Shown piece by piece: positions 24,131 to 32,752 of a stretch of DNA of 32,788 bases (position 1 is the first letter of the stretch; each line of letters starts with the position of its first letter). Below the pieces are notes generated by a model. That model searched no databases. It saw nothing but the letters and a program-made list of their open reading frames with translations, and was not told the origin of the DNA. Both the position numbers and the translations under genes were made by a program. The stretch covers positions 1-32,788 of the forward strand of contig CALDIB010000050.1 in the NCBI GenBank assembly GCA_937902125.1, written 5' to 3'. The DNA comes from an uncultured Treponema sp. (GTDB lineage: Bacteria > Spirochaetota > Spirochaetia > Treponematales > Treponemataceae).

Positions 24131-25048
24131 TCACTCTGTGACGGAAACAATGTTGACGCTGGCGCCGTCGTTCAAAAGGTTTTGGCCTTTGACGACAATT
24201 TCATCGCCCGCTATGAGGCCTTTGGTGATTTCTGTTTTGTTGTCAACCAAAATTCCCCGCTCCACCGCGCAAAGCCTGACCTTGGCCGGAGACGAGCCGC
24301 TTTTTTGCGACGACACGACGAACAAATACGGAGAGCCGTCGCGGGTCACAATAGCCGCCGCAGGAACAACAATCGCGTCCTTGACGCTTTCTGTAATAAG
24401 GCGAACGCGGGCGTACATTCCGGCCTTGATTCTTTTGTCGGTGGAAACAAAACGGAGCTTGACGCTCATCGTGCGGCTGGATTTGTCCAAGACGGGGCTT
24501 ACCTCAAAAACGCGCGCCTTAAAATCAACGCCAGGATACGCGTCAAAAGTTATTGCCGCCGTTTGCCCCATGCTTATGCGGCTTATAAAGCGCTCGGCGA
24601 CGCTGACCTTAATTTCCAGCTCGTCGGTTGACGCGATTTCGGCCACCATCGTAGACTGGGAAACCATCGTTCCGATTGTCGGAATGAACGAAACCACGCG
24701 GCCGGAAATTGGAGCCTTTACAGGGCTTGCGCTGTAGTCCATGCCGGGACGGCTCGCGTCAACATAGGCCAAAACTTGGTCTTTTTTTACCATGTCGCCC
24801 ACGACGACCAAAGTGCGGGAAATTTTTCCCGCCATGTCGGGCAGAACCGCCACCGAAGAAACGGCCGCGACGTCGCCGCCAAATTCCAAATATTCGTCAA
24901 GGTTTCCGGCCTTGGTCTTGTATGTGTTCACTGCGAACAAGGCTTCAACTTCCTTGTCGTCGGCTTTGGCGGCTTCTTTTTTTGAGCAGCCCGCAAAAGA
25001 AAGCGCCGTCAAAACAAGCGCCGCCGTTGTGATTCCAAATCTCTTCAT
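24131..25048 (-). CDS. RND periplasmic adaptor lipoprotein lacking the alpha-hairpin (BesA-like)
   Basis: 305 residues, short for an adaptor. The lipobox SFAGC (cysteine about residue 21) shows it is a lipoprotein. The lipoyl halves are AVLPDMAGKISRTLVVVGD (about 58-76) and VKAPISGRVVSFIPTIGT (about 98-115). They are joined by only about 20 residues (DASRPGMDYSASP), so the coiled-coil alpha-hairpin that normally reaches up to TolC is missing. A beta-barrel domain (VSVAERFISRISMGQTAAIT) and membrane-proximal domain follow. Borrelia BesA is known to lack this hairpin too, which supports a spirochaete origin. GGAGG precedes the ATG. It sits between the TolC-like and RND genes. Confidence 0.88.
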   Translation of the reverse strand: MKRFGITTAALVLTALSFAGCSKKEAAKADDKEVEALFAVNTYKTKAGNLDEYLEFGGDVAAVSSVAVLPDMAGKISRTLVVVGDMVKKDQVLAYVDASRPGMDYSASPVKAPISGRVVSFIPTIGTMVSQSTMVAEIASTDELEIKVSVAERFISRISMGQTAAITFDAYPGVDFKARVFEVSPVLDKSSRTMSVKLRFVSTDKRIKAGMYARVRLITESVKDAIVVPAAAIVTRDGSPYLFVVSSQKSGSSPAKVRLCAVERGILVDNKTEITKGLIAGDEIVVKGQNLLNDGASVNIVSVTE

Positions 25049-25067
25049 CTTGTATTCCTCCTGTTTC

Positions 25068-26447
25068 CTATTCTTTATACGAAGACAAGTCCGCGTTCAA
25101 TGTATATTCCAAATCCATCAAAGCGGAAATGTAATTGAATTTTTGGTTAAGCTGTCCAAGCTTGGCTTGGTTAAGCTGGCTTTCCGCGTCGCGCAAGTCC
25201 AAAAGCTCGGTCGCGCCGTTCCTGTAAGAGCGGGCGCTTGAATCGTAGGCGCGCTGGGCAAGAGTGATGTTTCGTCCCATCGAATCGATTTGCTCCCGGG
25301 CCTGGCTCAATGTGTCAACAGCCTTCTTTACTTGAACCTTTTGGTTTTCGCGCAAGGTTTCCATCGCAAGCTCCAGCTTGTCAAGGTTGGCCTGCAAGTC
25401 CTTTGCCTGCTGTCGGTTGGCGCTAAAGGGCAGCATGTTGGTTATGTTCCACGCTAGCGTTATGCTTAAAGCGCCTTGATCCGGCCACTTTGAGTCGTCA
25501 GTAAAAAAAGTTTTTGTCGGCTGATAGTTGTAGCTCAACACAAGCGCCGGCGTGTAGCTTGAAAAGTTTAAGGCGCTAAGATTGAGTTTTAGAACTTCGA
25601 TGTTGTTCTGCAAAGAACGCATTTCCAAACTGTTGTCGCCATACTTTTCCAAAAGCTCTTCGCTCGTGACGTCCACATAAACAGGTTCTACAGAACCTTC
25701 AAGCTGAATCTTTGTCCCAACTGGCAGTCCAATCAAAAAAGCGAATGTGTCCATCTGCTGTCTCAGAGCCTGCTCGGCGCTTTCATATTCAGGCTTTTGA
25801 TTTTCGTAGGTGACCTGAGCGTTAAGCAAGCGCAATTCCGGGATCAAGCCGTTTCTGTAATTGACTTCGGCCTGCGCGGCTCTTTGGCGGGCGTTTTCCA
25901 AACTGGCCTCTTTTACGGCCAAGGCTTCTTGCTGAATCAAAAGGCCGTAGAACAATTTTTTTACGTTCATGACGGTTTCCTTTTGGTTCTGTTCCCATGT
26001 AATTTTTCCGCCCTCGTAGCTCGCTTTTGCCGCGCGAATCTGGCCAATATAAGCAAGGCTAAGATTCAACGACGCGCTGGCGTCTCCCACAACAGCCCAG
26101 TGGTATTTTTCTTTTTCAGTCACCGGCGTATAAGGCGTGTGAGCCAAAGCCGCGCCAAGCTGCCCCATTGAGTTCATTTGCTGCAAAGTCGAATCAATGT
26201 CCGTGGTTCTGGCGGCCGTTCCGCTAAGTTGAAGCGTCGGCAAAAGAACGTTCCAAGAATACTTTGAGGCGCGTTTTTTTATCTCCAAGTCAATCTCGGC
26301 GCTCTTAAGCGTAAGGCTATGCTCCATGGCGCAGTCAACGGCTTGGTCAACAGTCAGCGCCACAACTTCATCCTGCGGCTCTTGGGCAAAGAACGCCGGC
26401 AAAAGACCGGCGGCCAAAAAAGCCGCGACAGCAAATCTTTTTTTCAT
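25068..26447 (-). CDS. TolC-family outer-membrane efflux channel
   Basis: 459 residues. The signal peptide (MKKRFAVAAFLAAGLLPAFF-A) is followed by VALTVDQAVDCAMEHSLTLK, the classical first repeat of outer-membrane efflux proteins. The second repeat has SLEMRSLQNNIEVLKLNLSA, and the long helices LREQ/QAREQID and LAQRAYDSSARSYRNGATEL are typical of the family, including the final YRNGxxxLLDLxDAE motif. Three such subunits form the outer-membrane and periplasmic tunnel for the RND pump. The ATG follows the TetR stop by 3 nt, and its GGAG ribosome site overlaps that stop codon, so translation is coupled to the repressor gene. Confidence 0.92.
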   Translation of the reverse strand: MKKRFAVAAFLAAGLLPAFFAQEPQDEVVALTVDQAVDCAMEHSLTLKSAEIDLEIKKRASKYSWNVLLPTLQLSGTAARTTDIDSTLQQMNSMGQLGAALAHTPYTPVTEKEKYHWAVVGDASASLNLSLAYIGQIRAAKASYEGGKITWEQNQKETVMNVKKLFYGLLIQQEALAVKEASLENARQRAAQAEVNYRNGLIPELRLLNAQVTYENQKPEYESAEQALRQQMDTFAFLIGLPVGTKIQLEGSVEPVYVDVTSEELLEKYGDNSLEMRSLQNNIEVLKLNLSALNFSSYTPALVLSYNYQPTKTFFTDDSKWPDQGALSITLAWNITNMLPFSANRQQAKDLQANLDKLELAMETLRENQKVQVKKAVDTLSQAREQIDSMGRNITLAQRAYDSSARSYRNGATELLDLRDAESQLNQAKLGQLNQKFNYISALMDLEYTLNADLSSYKE

Positions 26448-26450
26448 ATT

Positions 26451-27695
26451 CTATTCTCCATCAACCTTTACGGATTTTATTCCGCATTCTATCATTTCAA
26501 AAATTGTTCCAACATAAAAGTCCGTCCATTCAGGCGGAAACTTGTATCTTGTTCCGGCAAGCATAAAGGCCACCGTCAGCCCCGAAATCCATTTGACAAA
26601 CAAAAATGAATTGTTGCTCACAGGAAAGTCGAAAGTGTCCGGCGCCAAACCGTTCAAGAAATTCTTTTCCAAAAATTCCCGGGACTTTTTTTGAAGCTCT
26701 TCCCTGCTCTTTTTTTCCAAGGCGTTTTCCTGAAAAATAAAGTAGCCGTGAAGCATTATCACTTGGGGCCTGAGCGCGAAGTAATTTGACTGGGCCTTCA
26801 TCACAATGTAAAGCGCCTCGTCGGCGTTTTTCGCCTCCCGGCATTTATCAAAAAGAATTTCGTTGACACGCTCCGTTTCCTGAAAAAGCATGTTCAGCAA
26901 GTAATCCTGCTTGTTGGCAAAAAAAGAATAAACGCTGCTTTTTGCCATGCCCAGCGCGGAGGCGATTTTTTCCACGGTGATTTTTTGAGTCTTGCTTTCT
27001 TGAATCAAATTTACAAAGGCGTCCAAAAAACGGTTTGAGGCTTCATCGCCGGCCAACTGGATTTCGCAAATTTTGTCCAGCTCTTTTTTGCGCCGGGCCG
27101 AAATGGGATTTTTTTTCTTTCCCAAGCCGGAATAAATGAGTTTTGCCAAAGCGTCCTTGTATTCTTCGTAGTCGTTGATTTTTGTGAACTCCCGCGAATG
27201 TCCGCAGCTTAAAATCAAGAAGTCCAAAAGCGTCTGCTCAAAAAAGCTTTGCAACAAATTTTTGGGCGAATAATTTTTGGGGTCCTTAAAGACGTCTTCG
27301 TTGATTACATTGATTCCGTTGTCCTGCATAAGCAAGTTGACGCCCTCGGTCAAAAGCTCGTCGGTAAAGGACATTTGCAGAAAGTAGTTTAAGTAATTTG
27401 GATGGCTGTCGTTAAAGTCAAAGACGCTGCGGACTGTTTTTAATATTGTCTTTTGGTTGTGGGGTTTGGGAATTGAGCCAAGTTCCGACAGCATTTGCGA
27501 AAGCGCCTCAAAAAAACTTTGGCGCATTTTGTCAAGCAAGGCTTCCTTGTTCTTGTAGTGCCTGAAAATCGCGGTCTTTGAAATGCCCGCCTTGCCCGCA
27601 ATTTCGCTCAAAGAAATTTCCGACATCCTGGGCTCTGAAAAAAGCCCAAAGGCGCATTGGAGAATTTTTTCTTTTGTGTTTTCCTGCCGTGGCAT
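26451..27695 (-). CDS. Tandem TetR-TetR fusion repressor of the efflux operon
   Basis: 414 residues, about twice a normal TetR protein. The first DNA-binding domain is at residues about 7-55 (TKEKILQCAFGLFSEPRMSE, then IAGKAGISKTAIFRHYKNKE), followed by about 140 residues of helical ligand/dimer-type domain. A second complete TetR HTH follows at about 220-268 (NRFLDAFVNLIQESKTQKIT, then KIASALGMAKSSVYSFFANK), again with a helical C-terminal domain. The start is ATG at 27695 with GGAG 6 nt upstream; the TTG just before it is less likely. It is first in the efflux operon, and two TetR-type palindromes lie 20 bp apart upstream of it. A single chain may therefore act like a built-in dimer. The inducer is unknown. 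Confidence 0.88.
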   Translation of the reverse strand: MPRQENTKEKILQCAFGLFSEPRMSEISLSEIAGKAGISKTAIFRHYKNKEALLDKMRQSFFEALSQMLSELGSIPKPHNQKTILKTVRSVFDFNDSHPNYLNYFLQMSFTDELLTEGVNLLMQDNGINVINEDVFKDPKNYSPKNLLQSFFEQTLLDFLILSCGHSREFTKINDYEEYKDALAKLIYSGLGKKKNPISARRKKELDKICEIQLAGDEASNRFLDAFVNLIQESKTQKITVEKIASALGMAKSSVYSFFANKQDYLLNMLFQETERVNEILFDKCREAKNADEALYIVMKAQSNYFALRPQVIMLHGYFIFQENALEKKSREELQKKSREFLEKNFLNGLAPDTFDFPVSNNSFLFVKWISGLTVAFMLAGTRYKFPPEWTDFYVGTIFEMIECGIKSVKVDGE

Positions 27696-27714
27696 CAAGG
27701 GCTCCGCTTTTCGT

Positions 27715-27754
27715 GTTACCGAACATTCGTTAACATTACCGAACGTTCGGTAAC
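27715..27754. promoter_or_regulatory. Two tandem TetR-type operators
   Basis: Site 2 is a perfect 18-bp palindrome, TTACCGAACGTTCGGTAA (27736-27753). Site 1, GTTACCGAACATTCGTTAAC (27715-27734), is the same palindrome with two imperfect pairs. The centres are exactly 20 bp apart, two turns of the helix, on the same DNA face. They lie between the TetR-TetR start codon and its upstream promoter region. Confidence 0.85.
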
Positions 27755-27802
27755 AAATATAACTGCAAAAGCCTTTAAAGTCAAGGGAATTTTTAAAAAA
27801 TC

Positions 27803-27969
27803 TTCCTCTAGCAAAAGCGCGTGAAATGCGCTATTGCAAAGCCTGCGAATGCAGGCGTTTGAATAAAATTCCTCTAGCAAAAGCGCATGAAATGCGCTAT
27901 TGCAAAGCCTGCGAACGCAGGCGTTTGAATGAAATTCCTCTAGCAAAAGCGCATGAAATGCGCTATAAT
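27803..27969 (+). repeat. 66-bp tandem repeat of paired hairpins upstream of glgX
   Basis: Units begin at 27803, 27869 and 27935: two full copies and a truncated third. Each full unit holds two hairpins: AGCGCAT-GAA-ATGCGCT and GCCTGCG-AA-CGCAGGC. Copy 1 differs from copy 2 in both hairpins (A to G and C to T), but each change gives a G-U pair in plus-strand RNA. In the third copy the sequence after GCGCTAT becomes AATG, creating TATAAT at 27964-27969. Confidence 0.85.
27964..27969 (+). promoter_or_regulatory. -10 box of glgX, formed by the end of the repeat array
   Basis: TATAAT ends 8 nt before the glgX ATG. No good -35 hexamer is present (TAGCAA at 27941-27946 with a 17-bp spacer is the best). 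No ribosome site lies between it and the ATG, so a leaderless or near-leaderless transcript is expected. Confidence 0.55.
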
Positions 27970-27977
27970 GACCCGCT

Positions 27978-30104
27978 ATGAAGACTCTGACTTTGCTTCA
28001 AGGGCGGCCCATGGCTTATGGCGCGATTGTCACGCCGCAAGGAATCAATTTTTCGATTTTTTCCAAGGACGCGACAAAAGTGTCCCTGTGCTTCTTTGAA
28101 AGCCCCAATTCGCCCGAACCTTATTCAATTATAGACTTTGACCCAATCAAAAACAAAAGCGGCGACGTTTGGCACGCCCTCATTCCGGAAGCGGCGGCCG
28201 GCGACTTGTATCTATATAGAATAGACGGCCCCTACGACGTTTCCCGGGGCTTGCGCTTTGACTACAGCCGCTACCTTTTGGACCCCTACGCAAAATGCTT
28301 TAGCGAAGGCTCGGTTTACAAGGCCTTTGGGGAATCTTCCACACGGGGCTTGGACGCAATGCACATAAAGGGCCGGGAGCCCATGCGGGCGCACCTTTTT
28401 CCAAAATGCGTGGTCATCGACGACAACGACTTTGACTGGGAAGGCGACCGGCCCATCAACCGGCCCTTGAACCAAAGCATAATTTACGAAACCCATGTAA
28501 AAGGCTTTACCGCCAACAAAAACTCAGGCGTTCAATGCCCCGGAACCTACAAGGGCTTTGCCGAAAAGCTCCAATACCTAAAGGACTTGGGAATCACCGC
28601 CGTGGAATTTCTTCCGATTCAGGAATTTGACGAAAACGAAAACGGCAACATAAATCCCAAAAGCGGCGAGCGCCTGACCAACTATTGGGGCTACAGCACA
28701 ATAGGCTTTTTCGCGCCAAAAAACACTTACGCTTCCGACAGAAGCCCCGGCGGTCCTGTCCGGGAATTCAAGCAATTGGTAAAGGAAATGCACAAGGCCG
28801 GCTTGGAAGTGATTTTGGACGTTGTATACAACCACACCAGCGAAGGAAACGAGCGGGGCTACACCTTTGAATTCAAGGGAATCCAAAACGACCAATACTA
28901 CATCTTGCCGCCGGACAAGCAGTATTACATGAACTATTCAGGATGCGGGAACACATTCAACTGCAACCAGCCCAACACAATGAATTTCATAATCGACAGC
29001 TTGCGCTATTGGGTTCAGGAAATGCATGTTGACGGCTTCCGCTTTGACTTGGCCTCAATTTTGTGCCGAGACCAATGGGGACAAATAAGCGGCTTTCCGC
29101 CCCTTACAAATTTGATTTCCGTAGACCCGATTTTGTCCAAGACAAAAATAATCGCCGAGCCTTGGGACGCGGGCGGCGGATACCAAGTGGGATACTTTCC
29201 CGGAGGCCGCTGGGCGGAATGGAACGACCGCTTTAGGGACGACATCCGCCGCTTTGTCCGCGGAGACGAGTTCACTTCGACGGCGGCGGCCACCCGCATT
29301 TCCGGCTCGTCCGACTTGTATTTGCATACCGGAAAAAAGCCGGGCCATTCAATAAATTACGTCACTTGCCACGATGGATTCACGCTGAACGACTTGGTAA
29401 GCTACAACGGAAAGAAGAACGACGAAAACGGCGAAGAAAACCGCGACGGAAGCGACAACAACAATTCCTACAACCACGGCTTTGAGGGCGACTGCACCAA
29501 CGCCAAAATTCAAGGCCTGCGCCTAAGGCAGCTGAAAAATTTCATCGCGATTTTGATGATTTCACAAGGAACGCCCATGCTCTTGGGCGGGGACGAATTC
29601 CGCCGCAGCCAAAACGGAAACAACAACGCCTACTGCCAGGACAACGAAACCTCTTGGTTTGACTGGAGCCTTGTTCAAAAAAACCAAGAGCTTTTGGACT
29701 TTACCCGAGCCATGATAGCCTTGCGAAAAGAGCACCCAACTTTCAGCCGAAAAGATTTTTTTGGCGAAAGCGAGGAAGAAAAAAAACACGGCGCCGACGT
29801 GGTTTGGCTGGACTTTGACGGCCGCCTGCCCGACTGGTCCAAGTTGAACCGCTTTTTGGCCTGCGTGATTTATGGCCGCCAAAACGACAAGGACTTTTAC
29901 TTTGCGGCCAACACCGACACCCACGACATGAACTTGATTCTGCCCACGCCGGAAGACGGAAAGCTTTGGGCGCGCGTTGTGGACACTTCGTTTCCGGCCG
30001 GAGAAGAAGTGGCGGAAGCGGGCAAGGAAGAGATTTTGCAAATCCAAAACCGCTACGTGATTCCTGCCAATTCGGTTGTGGTTTTAATGGCAGTCAAAAA
30101 CTAA
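27978..30104 (+). CDS. glgX: Glycogen debranching enzyme, isoamylase type
   Basis: 708 residues, the usual GlgX length. The N-terminal CBM48-type domain (GAIVTPQGINFSIFSKDATK) precedes a GH13 barrel with all four conserved regions: DVVYNH (about 281-286), GFRFDLAS with the nucleophile Asp (about 357), AEPWD with the acid/base Glu (about 394), and TCHDG (about 464-467). GYSTIGFFAPKNTYAS is typical of the GlgX/TreX group. It hydrolyses alpha-1,6 branches left on glycogen after phosphorylase action, in the cytoplasm. Start at ATG 27978, close behind a TATAAT box. It is followed by a terminator and then glgP, its functional partner. Confidence 0.95.
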   Translation: MKTLTLLQGRPMAYGAIVTPQGINFSIFSKDATKVSLCFFESPNSPEPYSIIDFDPIKNKSGDVWHALIPEAAAGDLYLYRIDGPYDVSRGLRFDYSRYLLDPYAKCFSEGSVYKAFGESSTRGLDAMHIKGREPMRAHLFPKCVVIDDNDFDWEGDRPINRPLNQSIIYETHVKGFTANKNSGVQCPGTYKGFAEKLQYLKDLGITAVEFLPIQEFDENENGNINPKSGERLTNYWGYSTIGFFAPKNTYASDRSPGGPVREFKQLVKEMHKAGLEVILDVVYNHTSEGNERGYTFEFKGIQNDQYYILPPDKQYYMNYSGCGNTFNCNQPNTMNFIIDSLRYWVQEMHVDGFRFDLASILCRDQWGQISGFPPLTNLISVDPILSKTKIIAEPWDAGGGYQVGYFPGGRWAEWNDRFRDDIRRFVRGDEFTSTAAATRISGSSDLYLHTGKKPGHSINYVTCHDGFTLNDLVSYNGKKNDENGEENRDGSDNNNSYNHGFEGDCTNAKIQGLRLRQLKNFIAILMISQGTPMLLGGDEFRRSQNGNNNAYCQDNETSWFDWSLVQKNQELLDFTRAMIALRKEHPTFSRKDFFGESEEEKKHGADVVWLDFDGRLPDWSKLNRFLACVIYGRQNDKDFYFAANTDTHDMNLILPTPEDGKLWARVVDTSFPAGEEVAEAGKEEILQIQNRYVIPANSVVVLMAVKN

Positions 30105-30112
30105 GGGGCAAG

Positions 30113-30143
30113 GCGAATTTTTTGGCGAAAATTCGCTTTTTTT
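30113..30143 (+). terminator. Intrinsic terminator of glgX
   Basis: GCGAATTTT (30113-30121), 6-nt loop, AAAATTCGC (30128-30136), then seven T residues. Confidence 0.9.
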
Positions 30144-30161
30144 GCTGGTTTTTCTTGCAAG

Positions 30162-30193
30162 AATCGGTAATTACCAAACAAAATTCACCGATT
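30162..30193. promoter_or_regulatory. Nested palindromes upstream of the glgP promoter
   Basis: The perfect palindrome GGTAATTACC (30166-30175) lies within a larger inverted repeat AATCGGT (30162-30168) / ACCGATT (30187-30193), just upstream of the -35 box at 30198. A regulator-binding site is possible; none is identified. Confidence 0.4.
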
Positions 30194-30197
30194 TTGC

Positions 30198-30226
30198 TTG
30201 AATTTTATAAAATTTACTGGTAAAAT
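30198..30226 (+). promoter_or_regulatory. Promoter of glgP
   Basis: TTGAAT (30198-30203), 17-bp spacer, TAAAAT (30221-30226). Confidence 0.65.
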
Positions 30227-30236
30227 CATAGGACAT

Positions 30237-30260
30237 CTCTAAAAGCCAAGCTTTTTAGAG
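30237..30260 (+). promoter_or_regulatory. 5'-leader hairpin of glgP
   Basis: CTCTAAAAGC (30237-30246) pairs with GCTTTTTAGAG (30250-30260) with one bulge. It lies within the first 30 nt of the predicted transcript, about 40 nt before the start codon. It has no U-tract, so it is more likely stabilising than terminating. Confidence 0.45.
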
Positions 30261-30301
30261 GCAACTTTGAAAATATTTTACCTAAAATTCCGGAGGAACA
30301 A

Positions 30302-32752
30302 ATGGAATTTGATTCAGAGAAGTTTAAGGCCGCTCTGGAAGGCCGTCTTAAGAGGCAGTACGGAAAAGACATTTCGCACGCCAACATCCACGACTTGTAT
30401 GACGCTGTGGCCGCTTCCGCGCGCGAATTCATTTTGGAAAACTGGATGGCCACCCGCGCCGAATACGAAAAAAAGCCCGTCCGCCAAGTTTATTATTTGT
30501 CGGCTGAATTTTTGATGGGCCGCGCGCTTTCCAACAACCTCATAAACATGCAAATTAAGGACGCGGTAAAAGAAGTCCTCAAGGACATGAACATAGACTA
30601 CGATTTGGTCGAAGACCAAGAGCCGGACGCGGGCTTGGGAAACGGAGGCCTTGGACGCTTGGCCGCCTGCTTCCTTGACTCCTTGGCCACCTTGGACTAC
30701 CCGGGACACGGCTACGGAATCCGCTACGAATACGGAATGTTCGAGCAGCACATCGAGGACGGCTACCAGGTTGAATACCCCGACAACTGGCTTCGCCACA
30801 GAGACCCCTGGGAAACCAAGCGCAGCGACTTGGCCGTTACCGTAAAGTTTGGCGGAAACATCGCCTACGGAAAAACTCCCGACGGACAAAGCCGCTACTA
30901 TATAGAAAACGCCGAAGAAGTGACAGCCACTCCCTACGACATGCCCATTGTGGGCTACGGAACAAACACCGTAAACACCCTGCGCCTTTGGGAAGCCACC
31001 AGCCCCAACGGATTTGACTTGCAGCTCTTTAACAACATGGACTACAACCGCGCCGTGGAGCGCCAAAATTCCGCCGAAAACATCAGCCGCGTCCTTTATC
31101 CCAACGACAACGGCCCGAGCGGAAAGGCCTTGCGATTAAAGCAGCAGTATTTCTTCTCCAGCGCGAGCCTTCAGGATTTGGTCCACCACTTTGTGTCCAA
31201 CTACGGAACCAACTTCCGCAAATTCCCTGAGCTTCACGTAATCCAGTTGAACGACACGCACCCCGTCGTGGCAATTCCTGAATTGATGCGCATTTTAATG
31301 GACGAATACGGAGTGAGCTGGGACGAAGCATGGGACGTCGTCACAAAAACGTTCGCCTACACAAACCACACGATTCTTGCGGAAGCGTTGGAAAAATGGC
31401 CGATTGAAATCTTCCAGGGACTGCTCCCGCGCATCTACCAAATTGTGGAAGAAATCAACCGCCGCTTTGTGGACGACCTTCGCAAAAAGTATCCCGACGA
31501 CTACGACCGCCAAAACCGCATGTCCATCATCGGAAACGGAAAAGTCAAAATGGCCTGGCTTGCAATTCACGCCTGCTTTAGCGTGAACGGCGTGGCCGAG
31601 CTTCACACCGAATTGCTAAAGACCCAGGAGCTTAAGGATTGGGCGGAACTTTATCCGGCCAAGTTCAACAACAAGACAAACGGAATCACACAGCGCCGCT
31701 GGCTTTTAAACGCCAACCCCGCGCTTGCCGAATTCATCACAAAGAGAATCGGCCACGGCTGGGAAAAGGATTTGACAAAACTCAAGGGCTTGGAAAAATA
31801 CGCCGACGACTCAGAAAGCCTAAACGAGCTTATCAAGATTAAGCGCGACAACAAGCAAGTCTTGGCCGACTTCCTAAAGCACACGCAAAACGACTTCCTT
31901 GACCCCGACAGCATTTTTGACGTTCAAGTAAAGAGATTGCACGAATACAAAAGACAGCTTTTAAACGTTCTCCACATCATGTACCTTTACAACCGCTTGC
32001 TAGACGACCCCAACTACAACCCGCCGGCCCGCACATTTATCTTTGGCGCAAAGGCCGCGTCAGGCTACCGCCGCGCAAAAAGCATCATCAAGCTTATCAA
32101 CACTGTGGCAGACCGCGTGAACAACGACCGCCGAGTTCGCGGAAAGCTTCGAGTGGTCTTTATCGAAAACTACTGCGTAAGCATCGCGGAAAAGATTTTC
32201 CCTGCCGCCGACGTAAGCGAGCAAATTTCAACCGCGGGCTTTGAGGCCTCCGGAACTAGCAACATGAAGTTTATGGTCAACGGAGCGCTTACGCTTGGAA
32301 CTCTTGACGGCGCCAACATCGAGATTGTCCGCGAGGCCGGAGAGGAAAACGCCTTTGTCTTTGGCCTAAAAAGCGACGAGATTATCAAGATGGAAGCCGA
32401 GCACAGCTACAACCCGCAGGAGTGCCTTGCGCGAAACCCTGCCTTGAACAAGGTCGTTGAGCAGCTTGTTGACGGAACTTACGACCCGTCGCGCCAAATC
32501 TTTAAGGAATTGCACGATTCTTTGGTTTACGGAGTTGAAGGCCAGCGCCCCGACGTTTACTATGTTTTGGCCGACTTTGGCGCATACTGCCAAGCCCACG
32601 AAAAAGTCGTGGCCGCCTACGCCGACCAAAAGGCCTGGGCCAAGAAGGCGCTCGTCAACATCGCCAACTCGGGCAAGTTCTCAAGCGACCGCACAATCGA
32701 AGACTACGTTCGAGACATTTGGAAAGTTCAAAAAGTTGAGGTCAAGCGCTAA
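30302..32752 (+). CDS. glgP: Glycogen phosphorylase
   Basis: 816 residues, the normal length for GlgP/MalP. The N-terminus has VRQVYYLSAEFLMGRALSNN and DAGLGNGGLGRLAACFLDSL, both hallmark blocks. The C-terminal half has VKRLHEYKRQLLNVLHIMYL and the pyridoxal-phosphate site GTSNMKFMVNGALTLGTLDG with the cofactor lysine at about residue 656. It removes glucose-1-phosphate from glycogen chain ends, leaving limit dextrins for GlgX next door. GGAGGA lies 4 nt before the ATG. It has its own promoter but stands directly downstream of glgX. The gene is complete and the window ends 36 bp after its stop. Confidence 0.97.
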   Translation: MEFDSEKFKAALEGRLKRQYGKDISHANIHDLYDAVAASAREFILENWMATRAEYEKKPVRQVYYLSAEFLMGRALSNNLINMQIKDAVKEVLKDMNIDYDLVEDQEPDAGLGNGGLGRLAACFLDSLATLDYPGHGYGIRYEYGMFEQHIEDGYQVEYPDNWLRHRDPWETKRSDLAVTVKFGGNIAYGKTPDGQSRYYIENAEEVTATPYDMPIVGYGTNTVNTLRLWEATSPNGFDLQLFNNMDYNRAVERQNSAENISRVLYPNDNGPSGKALRLKQQYFFSSASLQDLVHHFVSNYGTNFRKFPELHVIQLNDTHPVVAIPELMRILMDEYGVSWDEAWDVVTKTFAYTNHTILAEALEKWPIEIFQGLLPRIYQIVEEINRRFVDDLRKKYPDDYDRQNRMSIIGNGKVKMAWLAIHACFSVNGVAELHTELLKTQELKDWAELYPAKFNNKTNGITQRRWLLNANPALAEFITKRIGHGWEKDLTKLKGLEKYADDSESLNELIKIKRDNKQVLADFLKHTQNDFLDPDSIFDVQVKRLHEYKRQLLNVLHIMYLYNRLLDDPNYNPPARTFIFGAKAASGYRRAKSIIKLINTVADRVNNDRRVRGKLRVVFIENYCVSIAEKIFPAADVSEQISTAGFEASGTSNMKFMVNGALTLGTLDGANIEIVREAGEENAFVFGLKSDEIIKMEAEHSYNPQECLARNPALNKVVEQLVDGTYDPSRQIFKELHDSLVYGVEGQRPDVYYVLADFGAYCQAHEKVVAAYADQKAWAKKALVNIANSGKFSSDRTIEDYVRDIWKVQKVEVKR

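Noticed and set aside
27803..27969. CRISPR array
   Set aside because: Regular repetition was noticed, but the whole 66-bp unit is repeated with no variable spacers, only 2.5 copies exist, and no cas gene is near.
30314..31066. A 250-codon minus-strand frame opposite glgP
   Set aside because: Val/Gly/His-rich composition without any domain, fully inside glgP, which has unmistakable phosphorylase motifs.
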